A stretch of DNA of 64,000 bases, from assembly GCF_013002715.1 (NCBI RefSeq), contig NZ_JABENB010000001.1, positions 248,001 to 312,000 on the forward strand. The letters run 5' to 3'. A program made the position numbers and the translations under genes. The notes under the pieces are model-generated. The model ran no database searches, was not told where the DNA came from, and saw only the letters and a list, made by a program, of their open reading frames with translations. Source of the stretch: Flexivirga aerilata (GTDB taxonomy: Bacteria > Actinomycetota > Actinomycetes > Actinomycetales > Dermatophilaceae). Below, piece by piece: positions 28,006 through 37,483 of this stretch (position 1 is the stretch's first letter; each line of letters opens with the position of its first letter).

Positions 28006-29337
28006 TCAGCCGGCGGCGGCCGCCCGGGCGGCGGCGGGCAGCGCCTGCAGCACGTGGCCGATCGCGTCGTCGTCGTGCGACGCGCTGACGAACCAGGCCT
28101 CGAACGCACTCGGCGGCAGGTGCACGCCCTGGTCGAGCATCGAGTGGAAGAACCGGCCGTAAGCGGCGGTGTCCTGCGCCTTGGCGCCGTCGTAGTCGCG
28201 CACCTCGTCGCCGGTGAAGAACACCGAGAACATCGAGCCCGCCCACTGCACGGTGTGCGGCACACCCGCCTGCGCCAGCGCGACCGACGCGGCGTCGGCG
28301 ATGGTGTGGGCGACGACGTCGAGGCGGTCGTAGACCTCGGGCGTGCAGTGCTGCAGCGTGGCAAGCCCCGCGGCGGTGGCGATCGGGTTACCGGCGAGCG
28401 TGCCGGCCTGGTAGACCGGGCCGTCCGGTGCGAGGCGGGCCATCAGGTCGGCCCGGCCGCCGAAGGCCGCCGCCGGGAAGCCGCCGCCCATGACCTTGCC
28501 GAAGGTGAACAGGTCCGGGGCGCCGCCGTCCGGCTCGCCCTCCAGGCCGTACCAGCCGGCCGGCGAGCAGCGGAACCCGGTCATCACCTCGTCGGTGATC
28601 AGCAGCGCCCCGTGCTCCCGGGTGATCCTGCGCAGCGCGCTCGTGAAGCCCTCGGCGGGCGGCACCACGCCCATGTTGCCCGGGGACGCCTCGGTGATCA
28701 CGCAGGCGATCTCGTCGCCGTGCTCGGCGAAGGCGGCCTCCACGGCGGCGACGTCGTTGTAGGGCAGCACGATCGTCTCGTGCGCGCTCGAGGCGGGCAC
28801 CCCGGCGGAGTCCGGCAGCGCGAACGTGGCCACGCCCGACCCGGCCGCGGCCAGCAGCGGGTCGACGTGCCCGTGGTAGCAGCCGGCGAACTTGACCACC
28901 TTGCTGCGGCCGGTCGCGCCGCGCGCGAGCCGCAGTGCGGACATGGTGGCCTCGGTGCCGCTGCTCACCAGCCGCACCTGCTCGACCGGGTCGACGCGGC
29001 GGACGATCTCCTCGGCGAGCGCGACCTCGTTCTCACTCGGCGTGCCGAAGCTGAACCCGCGCGCGGCAGCCTGCTGCACGGCGTCCATGACCGCGGGGTG
29101 CGCGTGGCCGAGGATCATCGGGCCCCACGAGCAGATCAGGTCGACGTAGCGGTTGCCGTCGACGTCGGTCAGCCAGGGGCCCTGCGCCGAGGCGATGAAG
29201 CGCGGCGTGCCGCCGACGGCACGGAAGGCCCGGACCGGGGAGTTGACGCCACCCGGGGTCACCGCGCGGGCGCGCTCGAGCAGCGCGGCGGAGCCGGTGG
29301 TCTCGGTGGAGGTGTCGGAGGGTGATGCCTGCGTCAT
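28006..29337 (-). CDS. hemL: Glutamate-1-semialdehyde 2,1-aminomutase
   Basis: 443 residues, a PLP-dependent class III aminotransferase fold. [11 protein letters not shown] at the N-terminus and the PLP lysine K281 in [18 protein letters not shown] are diagnostic; [14 protein letters not shown] follows. It converts glutamate-1-semialdehyde to 5-aminolevulinate, following HemA. It heads the operon that continues into the cytochrome c maturation genes, away from the rest of the heme genes at 33.7-38.8 kb. Confidence 0.95.
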   Translation of the reverse strand: MTQASPSDTSTETTGSAALLERARAVTPGGVNSPVRAFRAVGGTPRFIASAQGPWLTDVDGNRYVDLICSWGPMILGHAHPAVMDAVQQAAARGFSFGTPSENEVALAEEIVRRVDPVEQVRLVSSGTEATMSALRLARGATGRSKVVKFAGCYHGHVDPLLAAAGSGVATFALPDSAGVPASSAHETIVLPYNDVAAVEAAFAEHGDEIACVITEASPGNMGVVPPAEGFTSALRRITREHGALLITDEVMTGFRCSPAGWYGLEGEPDGGAPDLFTFGKVMGGGFPAAAFGGRADLMARLAPDGPVYQAGTLAGNPIATAAGLATLQHCTPEVYDRLDVVAHTIADAASVALAQAGVPHTVQWAGSMFSVFFTGDEVRDYDGAKAQDTAAYGRFFHSMLDQGVHLPPSAFEAWFVSASHDDDAIGHVLQALPAAARAAAAG

Positions 29338-29372
29338 ACCTCTAGTTTCGCAGGCGGCCGGAGCGCCTTCTC

Positions 29373-29891
29373 CTACGGCCTGTAGTGGCCGTTGAGGTGC
29401 TCTCGCACCCGCGTCATCGCGACGCCGAGAGCGTGGAAGAGCATCGGGTCGAGTTGCCGCACCAGATGGTCCTGCACACCTTGCACGTGGATCAACGCCG
29501 CCGCCTCGACCGCCTCCAAACCCGCTGGGGTCAGGACGAGTTCGATGCCCCGGCCGTCGTGGGGCGCCGGGCGCCGCTGCACCCAGCCGCGACGCTCGAG
29601 CCGGGTCGCGGTGTGCGTGACGCGGCTGCGGGACTGGATGACGAGGTCGGCGAGCTGGCTCATCCGCATCGAGTGGGCGTCGGCCTCGGACAGCATCGAC
29701 AACAGTTCGTACTCGGCGAGCGACATCCCGGCCTGTTGCAGCTCGGTGTCGAGGGTCAGCTCGAGCGCGCGACTGGCCCGCAGGTAGGCGCGCCACGACT
29801 TCTGCTCGTCGTCGGTGAGCCAGGCGAAATCGCCACCGGTCTCACGCCCGGAGGACGGCGGCGGTAGGGCAGGCTCGGATGCGGCAGGCAT
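29373..29891 (-). CDS. MarR-family regulator divergent from yceI
   Basis: 172 residues. The winged helix runs through [42 protein letters not shown] with wing [19 protein letters not shown]. It starts MPAASEP at 29891 and is divergent from the YceI gene with 135 bp between starts. MarR/YceI pairs are frequent in actinobacteria, so local control is likely. Confidence 0.88.
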   Translation of the reverse strand: MPAASEPALPPPSSGRETGGDFAWLTDDEQKSWRAYLRASRALELTLDTELQQAGMSLAEYELLSMLSEADAHSMRMSQLADLVIQSRSRVTHTATRLERRGWVQRRPAPHDGRGIELVLTPAGLEAVEAAALIHVQGVQDHLVRQLDPMLFHALGVAMTRVREHLNGHYRP

Positions 29892-29935
29892 GACCCCTCA
29901 AGCATAAGTGGCGATCAGCCGCCGAATGGGGAATA

Positions 29936-29949
29936 ATTGAAATATCAAT
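29936..29949. promoter_or_regulatory. AT-rich inverted repeat, candidate MarR operator
   Basis: ATTGA-AATA-TCAAT lies in the divergent region of the MarR and YceI genes, within the most AT-rich stretch of the neighbourhood. Its position is right for a shared operator/promoter; the short arms make this tentative. Confidence 0.4.
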
Positions 29950-30026
29950 GAAGTTGTGTCGTGCGGTCGCGTCGAGCGGCCACCCACGAACAGCATCAAC
30001 CGATGACCTTTTTGACAAGGAGCGCC

Positions 30027-30557
30027 ATGACCACGCTGCAGAACCTCACCCCCGGCACCTGGAACGTCGACCCGGCCCACAGCCAGGTCGGCTTCAGCGT
30101 CCGCCACCTCATGGTGAGCAAGGTGCGCGGCAAGTTCGAGGACTTCACCTCGACCCTGACCGTCGGCGAGAGCCTGGAGGAGTCGAGCGTCGAGGCGACC
30201 GTGCAGATGGCCTCGATCAACACCGGCGTCGCCGACCGCGACAACCACCTGCGCACCAACGACTTCTTCGAGGTCGACAAGTTCCCGACGATGACCTTCA
30301 AGTCCACGGGCATCACCTCCTCGACCCTGACCGGTGACCTCACCATCAAGGGCGTCACCCACCCGGTGAGCTTCGAGGTCGACTTCGGCGGCGTCGGCGG
30401 CGACCCGTGGGGCGGCACCCGCGCGGGCTTCGAGGCGACCACCGAGATCAACCGCAAGGAGTTCGGCGTCACGATCGACATGCCGCTCGAGGGCGGCGGC
30501 GCCGTCGTCGGCGACAAGGTGAAGATCATCCTCGAGCTGGAGTTCGTGAAGGCCTGA
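30027..30557 (+). CDS. YceI-family lipid-binding protein
   Basis: 176 residues of a lipocalin-like beta barrel. GTWNVDPAHSQVGFSVRHLMVSKVRG at the N-terminus and FPTMTFKST, LTIKGVTHPV and INRKEFGV are standard YceI features. The family binds polyisoprenoids or similar lipids; with no signal peptide this one should be cytoplasmic. AAGGAG lies 5 nt before the ATG, which decides the start. Probably controlled by the divergent MarR. Confidence 0.92.
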   Translation: MTTLQNLTPGTWNVDPAHSQVGFSVRHLMVSKVRGKFEDFTSTLTVGESLEESSVEATVQMASINTGVADRDNHLRTNDFFEVDKFPTMTFKSTGITSSTLTGDLTIKGVTHPVSFEVDFGGVGGDPWGGTRAGFEATTEINRKEFGVTIDMPLEGGGAVVGDKVKIILELEFVKA

Positions 30558-30630
30558 CCCTCCCAGCGGCCAGGAGGACACGCGATGTTGTGCTCTCCGT
30601 GACCGTGCCGTAATCTCGGCAACCGACCCG

Positions 30631-30723
30631 CGAGCGGGACCTGCGCATACCCCCGAGTGTTCAGGTCCCGCTCGTGTTGTCTTCCGGCGGCTTTTTTCGC
30701 CGGCCCGGCGGCTTTTTCGCCGG
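30631..30723. terminator. Terminator region of hairpins between convergent genes
   Basis: A perfect 13-bp stem, CGAGCGGGACCTG (30631-30643) with CAGGTCCCGCTCG (30662-30674), is followed by two tandem hairpins, CCGGCG/CGCCGG at 30684-30703 and at 30705-30723, with T-rich loops. The region separates yceI from the convergent oxidase gene and probably ends both transcripts. Confidence 0.6.
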
Positions 30724-30738
30724 CCCGGCCGGCCCCGT

Positions 30739-33519
30739 CTACCGGAACAATCCCATCGCGCGCGGCGTCCACCGCTGCCCGGTCGTGGTGCTGCAGACCG
30801 CGACGTTGACCGTCTGCCCGTTCACCTGCACGCACCGGCCGTCGATGCTGCTGGCGAGGCGCTGCGCGGCGTCATACGCGAACTGCTGGGCGACGGAGCC
30901 GTTGCAGCCGGCGGTGACCAGGCTGTAGTTGGTCCAGAGCCACATGCGCGCCTTGTTCACCTGCAGGCAGGTGCTGGTGCCGGCCAGCTTGATCGCCCCA
31001 CCGGACGCCTCCCAGCGCTGGGTGGCCGCGTTCGGGTCGCACCCCGCGGTGACGAGCGACGATGTGAGGCACTGGCCGTTGGCCGCGCTGACGTACTGCG
31101 TCGCCGGCGGCAGCTTGGGCAACTGCGCGCTGCGCCAGGTCCACTTCTGGTTGTTCTGCGATCCGCAGGTCCAGATGATCAGTTGGGTGCCGGCGGGCCG
31201 ACCGCCGGGCCAGTCGAGACATTTGCCGGACTGCGGGTTGCGCAGCGTGCGGTCCGGCTGGATGGTCCAGACCTGGGCGCCGGTGCCGTTGCAGCCCCAC
31301 ACCTGCACCGTGGTGCCGTTGGCGGTGCCGCTGCCGTTGACATCCAGGCACAAGGCGGGATTGGCCGTCGGTGACACCACCCCGTTGGTGTACTGCCAGA
31401 CCTGCTCCCGGCCGCTGCTGCCGCACGTGCGCGACGACACCGGCACCCCGTTTGCGAGGGACGACGCCGTGAGACAGGTGCTCGGATCCTGTGCGCTGAC
31501 AACCTGATTGGGGCCCGAAGGCATCGTGACGACCGGATCCGGTCCACCCGGATCGGTGGCCGCGGGCGTGATCTGCAGCGACGCGGTGCGGTTGTCGAAG
31601 CTGGTCACCACGCGGACGCCTGCGCCATACATCTGGCACGTGCCGGTGAGGCCGGGGCCGCTGCACAGCCGCACCTGCCAGCCGTTCGCGACGTCGATGC
31701 CGCTCAGCTGCCCGGCGCCGTCGATGCCGCTCAGGCCGCCGTCGGCGGCGTCCCAGACACCGGCCTCCATCGCCTGCGGCTGCGTGGCGAAGGCCGCGTC
31801 GGCATACGCCAGCACTGGGGAGCCGCCGGTGCGCGCGGACGCGACCCGCGCCGCGCCCGCCGTCGGCCGGACCACCTTGACGATCGGTGCGACGTTGGGC
31901 ACGCCGTTCTTGTCGACCGCGAAGAGCATGTAGTAGCCGCCGGGCGCCTGCGCGGTGTTCGGCGGTGTGTGGACCGTGATCGAGGTGCCACTGACGGTGT
32001 ACTTCAAGGCGATGTAGCGCTGCCCCTGGTCCTCGCTGTGGGTCGGTGCGCCGAGCCGGATCATCCCGATCTTGGCGATGTCGGCCGCCTGCGGGGAGGT
32101 GACGGTGAACGCCGAGTCGACCTGCACCTGGGCGGGTGTGCCGGTCAGCACCGGGCGCGGCGCGAGCCCGGTGCCGTCCTTCTTGTAGAGGTAGGGCGGC
32201 GTGAAGATCTCGAGGTTCTTGGCCAGATAGCCGGCGCTCACGCATGCGCCGCAGATGCCTCCTCCGCCGGTGAAGATGCGGCCGTCGGGCAGCAGCAGCG
32301 CGGTCGAGTGGTAGAACCGCTTGATCGCAGCCGGCTCGTAGGACGTCCAGGTGTTGGTGTCCGGGTCCCAGCGCTCGGGCTTGAGCGCGGGGTTGTTGAG
32401 GTCGAGCAGCCCCTGCGTGCCCCAGGTGGTCTGACCACCGGTCGCGAGCAACGAGCCGTCCGGCAGGATCGTCAGATTGTGCTGGCGGCGCGGCACCGAC
32501 ATCGGTGCGGCCGGCCGCACCATGGGGGTGGCGCCCCGGGTGTCGACGATCGCGGTGGAGGCCACCGGGGTGCCGCCGCCGGCGACCAGGGTCAGGCCGG
32601 GCCGGTATTGCGCGTAGCCGGCGTAGTCGCGGGTGAGGCCGTCGCGGTTGGCCAGCTGCGTCACCGAGCCACCGCCCTGCCAGGTGTAGCGCAGCAGCTC
32701 CGGCTCGGGGCCGACCGACAGCACCCGGCCGTCGGGCTGGCCCTGGATGAAGGGGTAGAGCCGCGACGTCGGCCGCTGGAACGCGAGGGTGCGGAGGGTG
32801 CCGTTCGGCTCGCGCACGTCGACGGCGCTCGCCCCGCCGCCGATGATGATCGCGTCGTCGTCCATCAGCGCCGCGACCGACGGATACCACCGCTCCCCCG
32901 ACATGTTCGGGCCGCGCTTCCACGACATGGTGGTCCAGTCGAAGACGTGGGTGAGGTTGGTGCCGTTGAACTGCTGGTCCTTGTTTCCGCCCGCGACCAG
33001 CACCGTGCCGTCGGCGAGCTGCACGAAGCCGGCGCAGAAGATGTTCGACCCGGAGAGGTCGACCCGCTGCTGCGCGCCGGTGGCCGGGTCGTAGACCTCG
33101 ACCCGGGTGGAGGTCTGGTCGGCGTAGGACTCGGTGGCGCCGTCGCCGACCGAGTCCCACATCAGCAGCTTGCCGTTGGGCAGCAGCGCGGTGAACACCG
33201 GCACGACCTGGGTGGCGACCGGCGCCGCCCAGCTGCCGCCGAGCTGCGGCGCGATGCCTGCCCTGGCCCGCTGCAGCGACGGCCGGTCGGCGCGGGCGGC
33301 TGCCGGGTTGGCCTTCTTCTCGATCTGGGACATCGGCACGCCCGCCAGGTCACGCTCGGCGTGCGCCTTCGGGTCCTCGGTACCGGAGCCGGTGTCGCCG
33401 TGCGCGGCCAGTCCGGCCGCACGGGCCGGACTGCCGATGACGACCGCCGGCACCACGGCGAGCAGGAGCGCGGCGCAGGCGACGAGCAGCGCGCGCAGAC
33501 GGTGGAGGTGTGCAGTCAT
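30739..33519 (-). CDS. Secreted copper radical oxidase (galactose oxidase/GlxA-like) with ricin-type lectin domains
   Basis: 926 residues. A signal peptide (about residues 8-33) is followed by a seven-bladed kelch-type oxidase domain. The copper-radical residues can be placed: C162 (NIFCAGF) for the Tyr-Cys crosslink with Y212 (ERWYPSV), Y403 and H404 (KRFYHSTALLLPDG) and H494 (APTHSEDQGQRY). A DUF1929-type Ig-like domain ends near residue 545. The C-terminal ~270 residues are carbohydrate-binding, with ricin-B repeats (CLDVNGSGTANGTTVQVWGC, CLDWPGG). It should oxidise an alcohol or aldehyde to give H2O2 outside the cell. No cslA-like cellulose synthase or copper chaperone lies beside it. Confidence 0.9.
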   Translation of the reverse strand: MTAHLHRLRALLVACAALLLAVVPAVVIGSPARAAGLAAHGDTGSGTEDPKAHAERDLAGVPMSQIEKKANPAAARADRPSLQRARAGIAPQLGGSWAAPVATQVVPVFTALLPNGKLLMWDSVGDGATESYADQTSTRVEVYDPATGAQQRVDLSGSNIFCAGFVQLADGTVLVAGGNKDQQFNGTNLTHVFDWTTMSWKRGPNMSGERWYPSVAALMDDDAIIIGGGASAVDVREPNGTLRTLAFQRPTSRLYPFIQGQPDGRVLSVGPEPELLRYTWQGGGSVTQLANRDGLTRDYAGYAQYRPGLTLVAGGGTPVASTAIVDTRGATPMVRPAAPMSVPRRQHNLTILPDGSLLATGGQTTWGTQGLLDLNNPALKPERWDPDTNTWTSYEPAAIKRFYHSTALLLPDGRIFTGGGGICGACVSAGYLAKNLEIFTPPYLYKKDGTGLAPRPVLTGTPAQVQVDSAFTVTSPQAADIAKIGMIRLGAPTHSEDQGQRYIALKYTVSGTSITVHTPPNTAQAPGGYYMLFAVDKNGVPNVAPIVKVVRPTAGAARVASARTGGSPVLAYADAAFATQPQAMEAGVWDAADGGLSGIDGAGQLSGIDVANGWQVRLCSGPGLTGTCQMYGAGVRVVTSFDNRTASLQITPAATDPGGPDPVVTMPSGPNQVVSAQDPSTCLTASSLANGVPVSSRTCGSSGREQVWQYTNGVVSPTANPALCLDVNGSGTANGTTVQVWGCNGTGAQVWTIQPDRTLRNPQSGKCLDWPGGRPAGTQLIIWTCGSQNNQKWTWRSAQLPKLPPATQYVSAANGQCLTSSLVTAGCDPNAATQRWEASGGAIKLAGTSTCLQVNKARMWLWTNYSLVTAGCNGSVAQQFAYDAAQRLASSIDGRCVQVNGQTVNVAVCSTTTGQRWTPRAMGLFR

Positions 33520-33695
33520 GACGTCCCCTTGGCGTGAACCACGAGCCGTCCTGACAATTGTCCGGCTGCGATGAGCTACAGCCTGACGACTGTCCAGTCG
33601 ATGCGCAACCGATTAGCCATATTTCACGTGTCGCCACGTTCCACATTTCACGGGGTGGCCCGTGGCGGTGATGTCCCGCGGATGTCCCGCGCGGG

Positions 33696-34715
33696 TCAGC
33701 GTGCCTGCAGCAGGCGGGCGACCTGGACCGCGTAATAGGTCAGGATGATCTGCGCCCCGGCGCGGCGGATCGAGGTCAGCGCCTCGAGCATCATCGCGTC
33801 GTGGTCGATCCAGCCGTTGGCGGCGGCCGCCTCGATCATCGCCATCTCGCCGCTGATCTGGTAGGCGGCGACCGGCACGTCGACGGCCTCGCGGACGTCG
33901 CGCACGATGTCGAGATAGGGCAGCGCCGGCTTCACCATCACCATGTCGGCGCCCTCGGCGAGGTCGAGTTGCACCTCACGCAGCGCCTCCACCCGGTTGG
34001 CGCCGTCCTGCTGGTAGGTGCGTCGGTCGCCCTGCAGGGTCGACTCGACCGCCTCACGGAACGGGCCGTATGCCGCGGAGGCGTACTTCACCGCGTAGGC
34101 GAGGATCGCGATGTCGGGGTAGCCGGCCTCGTCCAGCGCGCGGCGGATGACGCCGACCTGGCCGTCCATCATCCCGGACGGCGCGACGATGTGCGCGCCG
34201 GCCTTCGCCTGCGCGACGGCCATGTCGGCATAGCGGGCGAGGGTGGCGTCGTTGTCGACCCGGCCCTGCTCGTCGAGCACACCGCAGTGCCCGTGCGAGG
34301 TGAACTCGTCCAGGCACAGGTCGGACATCAGCACGGTCTCGTCGCCGAGCTCGTCGCGCAGGCGACGGAGCGCGACGTTGAGGATGCCGTCCGGATCCGT
34401 TGCGCCGGAACCGGTTTCGTCCCGCTGCTCCGGCACGCCGAAGATCATCAGGCCACCGACTCCGGCGTCGACCGCGTCACGCGCGGCCTCGACCAGGGAG
34501 TCCAGCGTGTGCTGCACGACGCCGGGCATCGACTGCAGCGGCACCGGCTCGGCGGCGCCCTCCTTGACGAACATCGGCAGCACCAGCTCGGCCGGGTGCA
34601 GCCGGGTCTCGGCGACCAGCCGGCGCATCGCGGGCGTCGGCCGCAGCCGGCGCGGACGGATCGCGCCGGGCGCCAGGGACCAGTCGCGGATTGCCGGATC
34701 CGGGGTGGTGCTCAC
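33696..34715 (-). CDS. hemB: Delta-aminolevulinic acid dehydratase (porphobilinogen synthase)
   Basis: 339 residues. Schiff-base lysines lie in ILAYAVKYASAAYG and VMVKPALPYLD. The metal site is of the cysteine-poor type, since SDLCLDEFTSHGHCG has fewer cysteines than the zinc enzymes, pointing to a Mg2+-dependent or mixed form. It condenses two 5-aminolevulinates. It overlaps hemD by 4 bp and is the last gene of the rex-hemACDB operon. Confidence 0.95.
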   Translation of the reverse strand: MSTTPDPAIRDWSLAPGAIRPRRLRPTPAMRRLVAETRLHPAELVLPMFVKEGAAEPVPLQSMPGVVQHTLDSLVEAARDAVDAGVGGLMIFGVPEQRDETGSGATDPDGILNVALRRLRDELGDETVLMSDLCLDEFTSHGHCGVLDEQGRVDNDATLARYADMAVAQAKAGAHIVAPSGMMDGQVGVIRRALDEAGYPDIAILAYAVKYASAAYGPFREAVESTLQGDRRTYQQDGANRVEALREVQLDLAEGADMVMVKPALPYLDIVRDVREAVDVPVAAYQISGEMAMIEAAAANGWIDHDAMMLEALTSIRRAGAQIILTYYAVQVARLLQAR

Positions 34716-36346
34716 CGCGACGCCTTGGCCTTCCGGCGGGAGGACGCCTTGCGCTCGCTCGGGCGGCGGACCGGCTCACCGGCCTCCTGCGCGGCCAGCG
34801 CGAGACCCCGGCCGTAGTCGGCGAGCGCGTCGACGAGTGCCTCGGCGCTCGGCTCGGCGGCCAGCACGTCGACCCGCAGGCCGTGCTCCTCCGCGGTCTT
34901 CGCGGTCGCCGGGCCGATGCACGCCACGACCGTGGTCGCGTGCGGCTTGCCGGCGATGCCGACCAGGTTGCGGACGGTCGAGCTGGAGGTGAAGCAGACC
35001 GCGTCGAACTTGCCGGTCTTGATCGCCTCGCGCACCTCGGGCGCCGGCGGGGCGGCCCGCACGGTCCGGTAGGCCGTGACGTCGTCGACCTCCCAGCCCA
35101 TCTCCTGCAGACCGGCGACGAGCGTGTCGGTCGCGATGTCGGCGCGCGGCAGGAAGACCCGGTTGATCGGGTCGAGCACCTCGTCATACTCCGGCCACTC
35201 CTCGAGCATGCCGTTGGCGGACTGCTCACCGGAAGGCACCAGGTCGGGCTCGATGCCCCACTCGCGCAGCGCGTTGGCGGTGACGCCGCCGACCGACGCG
35301 ATCTTCAGACCGGCGAATGCCCTTGCATCCAAACCGAATTCGACGAACTTCTCGCGCACGGCGCGCACCGCGTTGGCCGAGGTGAAGCCGATCCACTCGT
35401 AACGACCGGTGACCAGCCCCTTGATCGCACGCTCCATCTGCTGCGGCGTGCGCGGCGGCTCGACGCTGATCGTCGGCACGACGTCGTTGGAGGCGCCGTA
35501 TGACGCGAGCCGGTCGGTCATCGTGCCGGACTGCTCCTTGGTGCGCGGCACCAGGACGTTCCAGCCGAAGAGCGGCTTGGTCTCCCACCACGACAGCTGC
35601 TCGCGCAGTGCCACCACGGTGCCGACGATCGCGAGCGCCGGGCTGGTGAGGGGGTGCCCCTTCAGCGCCGCGGCGACACCGCCGAGCGTGGTCACCTGGG
35701 TGGTCTGGCGGATCGTGGTGCCGTCGGAGCTGAGCGCGACCGGGGTCTCCGCGTCGCGGCCGGCGGCCTGCAACTTGCCGAGGCCGGCCGGGAGGGTCTC
35801 GACGGTGCCGAGCACGACCACGGTGCTGTCGGCGGCGACCGCGCCGGACCAGTCAGCCTTGTCGTCGGTGGCGGAGAGGACGTGCACGGCACGAGAACCG
35901 TTGGCCACCAACGGGATCCCGGCATACGCGGGGACCGCCGAGACGGCGCTGACGCCCGGCACGATCTCGAAGCCGATGCCGGCCTTCTGCACGGCGATGG
36001 CTTCCTCGGCGAGGCCGTTGAAGGTCGCCGGGTCGCCGTCCATCAGGCGTACGACGAGACGCTCGCCCTCGGCGCTCGCGGCCGCCTTCGCGGTGCGGAC
36101 GACGAGCTTGGCACGGGACGCCGTGGTCAGCGTCTGCCCGGTCTCGCCGTGGCCGGCGTCGACGATCTCGACGTCCTCGCGGGCGAACGACGCCACGAAC
36201 TCCTCGCGGGCGATCCGGTCGATGATGACCACATCGGCCGCGCCGAGCAGCTTGCTCGCGCGCACGGTCATCAGCGCAGGGTCACCGGGACCGGAGCCGA
36301 CGAACGCGACCCGGGGAAGTGTCTTGGTGGTCTTGCTTGTGCTCAC
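34712..36346 (-). CDS. hemD: Uroporphyrinogen-III methyltransferase/synthase fusion
   Basis: 544 residues, two enzymes in one chain. Residues ~10-250 are a CobA/CysG-type SAM-dependent uroporphyrinogen-III C-methyltransferase ([32 protein letters not shown]). Residues ~265-515 are the two-domain uroporphyrinogen-III synthase HemD ([35 protein letters not shown]). The tail is Arg/Lys/Ser-rich. The fusion, known in actinobacteria, feeds both heme and siroheme/cobalamin branches. Both ends overlap neighbours by 4 bp. Confidence 0.93.
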   Translation of the reverse strand: MSTSKTTKTLPRVAFVGSGPGDPALMTVRASKLLGAADVVIIDRIAREEFVASFAREDVEIVDAGHGETGQTLTTASRAKLVVRTAKAAASAEGERLVVRLMDGDPATFNGLAEEAIAVQKAGIGFEIVPGVSAVSAVPAYAGIPLVANGSRAVHVLSATDDKADWSGAVAADSTVVVLGTVETLPAGLGKLQAAGRDAETPVALSSDGTTIRQTTQVTTLGGVAAALKGHPLTSPALAIVGTVVALREQLSWWETKPLFGWNVLVPRTKEQSGTMTDRLASYGASNDVVPTISVEPPRTPQQMERAIKGLVTGRYEWIGFTSANAVRAVREKFVEFGLDARAFAGLKIASVGGVTANALREWGIEPDLVPSGEQSANGMLEEWPEYDEVLDPINRVFLPRADIATDTLVAGLQEMGWEVDDVTAYRTVRAAPPAPEVREAIKTGKFDAVCFTSSSTVRNLVGIAGKPHATTVVACIGPATAKTAEEHGLRVDVLAAEPSAEALVDALADYGRGLALAAQEAGEPVRRPSERKASSRRKAKASR

Positions 36347-37359
36347 TGTTCACGCTCCGCAGCGCTGGTGGGGTGGATTGGGGTGACGGTGGCGGTCGCG
36401 GGTAAGACTCCGCCGGGCGCTGGATCCGGTGGGTCGCCGTTCGGCGACTCGAACGCGTCTCGCGCTCCGTCTTCCAACAGCAACGCGGCGAGTTCGTCAC
36501 CGAGTTGCGCGGCACGGTCGACGGGGCCGGTCACTGACCGGCGCAGGTCGAACGTGCCATCGGTGCGACCCACGAAGGCCCGCAACGAAATCTCCAGGCT
36601 GCCGTCGAGCTCCTCGGACACCTCGGCGAGCGCGCCGAGTGGTGCCGAGCAACCGGCCTCGAGCGCGGCCAGCACCGCACGTTCGGCCGTGACCGCGGCT
36701 CGCGTGTCGGCGTCGTCGAAGGCGGCAACCACGTCGTACAACGCCGCGTCGTCGGACCGTATTTCCAGGGCGAGCGCGCCCTGACCGGGTGCGGGCAGCA
36801 TCTGCACCGGGTCGATGGCCTCGGTGATCTCCGCGGTGCGGCCGAGCCGCGAAAGTCCGGCCTTGGCGAGCACGACCGCGTCGAGTGCGCCGTCCCGGAC
36901 GTAGCCGACGCGGGTGTCGACGTTGCCCCGGATCGGGCGGATGTCGAGACCCAGGCCGAGCGCCGCGAGCTGCGCCTCCCGGCGGGGTGAACCGGTGCCG
37001 ACCTTGGCGCCTTCGGGCAGTTCGCCGAGGGTGAGGCCGTCGCGGGCGACGAGCACGTCGCGCGGGTCCTCACGAGGCGGGATGGCGGCGATCGTCAGGC
37101 CGGGTGCGGGCGCGGTCGGCAGGTCCTTCAGCGAGTGGACGGTCAGGTCGATCCGCCCGGCCAGCAACGCTTCCCGGATCGCGGTGGCGAAGACCCCGGT
37201 GCCACCCATCTGGGCCAGCGGGGCCCGGTTGGTGTCGCCCTCGGTGACGATCTCGACGAGCTCGACGTCGTGGCCGAGCGCGCGCAGCCGGTCGGCGATC
37301 TGCCCGGCCTGGGTGGTGGCCAGTGCGCTGCGGCGGGTGCCGATGCGGATGGTGCTCAT
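36343..37359 (-). CDS. hemC: Porphobilinogen deaminase (hydroxymethylbilane synthase)
   Basis: 338 residues. [20 protein letters not shown] at the N-terminus and the dipyrromethane-cofactor cysteine C237 in [13 protein letters not shown] are diagnostic. It polymerises four porphobilinogens. The ATG at 37359 overlaps the stop of a 21-codon mini-ORF that carries the GAGGA ribosome binding site, and its 3' end overlaps hemD by ATGA. Confidence 0.95.
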   Translation of the reverse strand: MSTIRIGTRRSALATTQAGQIADRLRALGHDVELVEIVTEGDTNRAPLAQMGGTGVFATAIREALLAGRIDLTVHSLKDLPTAPAPGLTIAAIPPREDPRDVLVARDGLTLGELPEGAKVGTGSPRREAQLAALGLGLDIRPIRGNVDTRVGYVRDGALDAVVLAKAGLSRLGRTAEITEAIDPVQMLPAPGQGALALEIRSDDAALYDVVAAFDDADTRAAVTAERAVLAALEAGCSAPLGALAEVSEELDGSLEISLRAFVGRTDGTFDLRRSVTGPVDRAAQLGDELAALLLEDGARDAFESPNGDPPDPAPGGVLPATATVTPIHPTSAAEREQ

Positions 37360-37483
37360 GCGGGGTCCTCGCGAAGTATCCGGCGGAGCGAAGCGGGGGA
37401 AGAACTTCGTGGGGTACTCATGCGGGGTCCTCGCGAAGTATCCGGCGGAGCGAAGCGGGGGAAGAACTTCGTGGGGTACTCAT
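37357..37483 (-). repeat. Tandem 62-bp element of two coupled mini-ORFs between hemA and hemC
   Basis: Two essentially identical 62-bp units lie head to tail. Each contains a 22-codon frame beginning [14 protein letters not shown] and ending in TGA. The hemA stop overlaps the first mini-ORF start (37483), the first stop overlaps the second start (37421), and the second stop overlaps the hemC start (37359), each as ATGA. Every unit ends with GAGGACCCCGC, a ribosome binding site at usable distance. A diverged copy lies between tlpA and ccdA. Confidence 0.85.
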
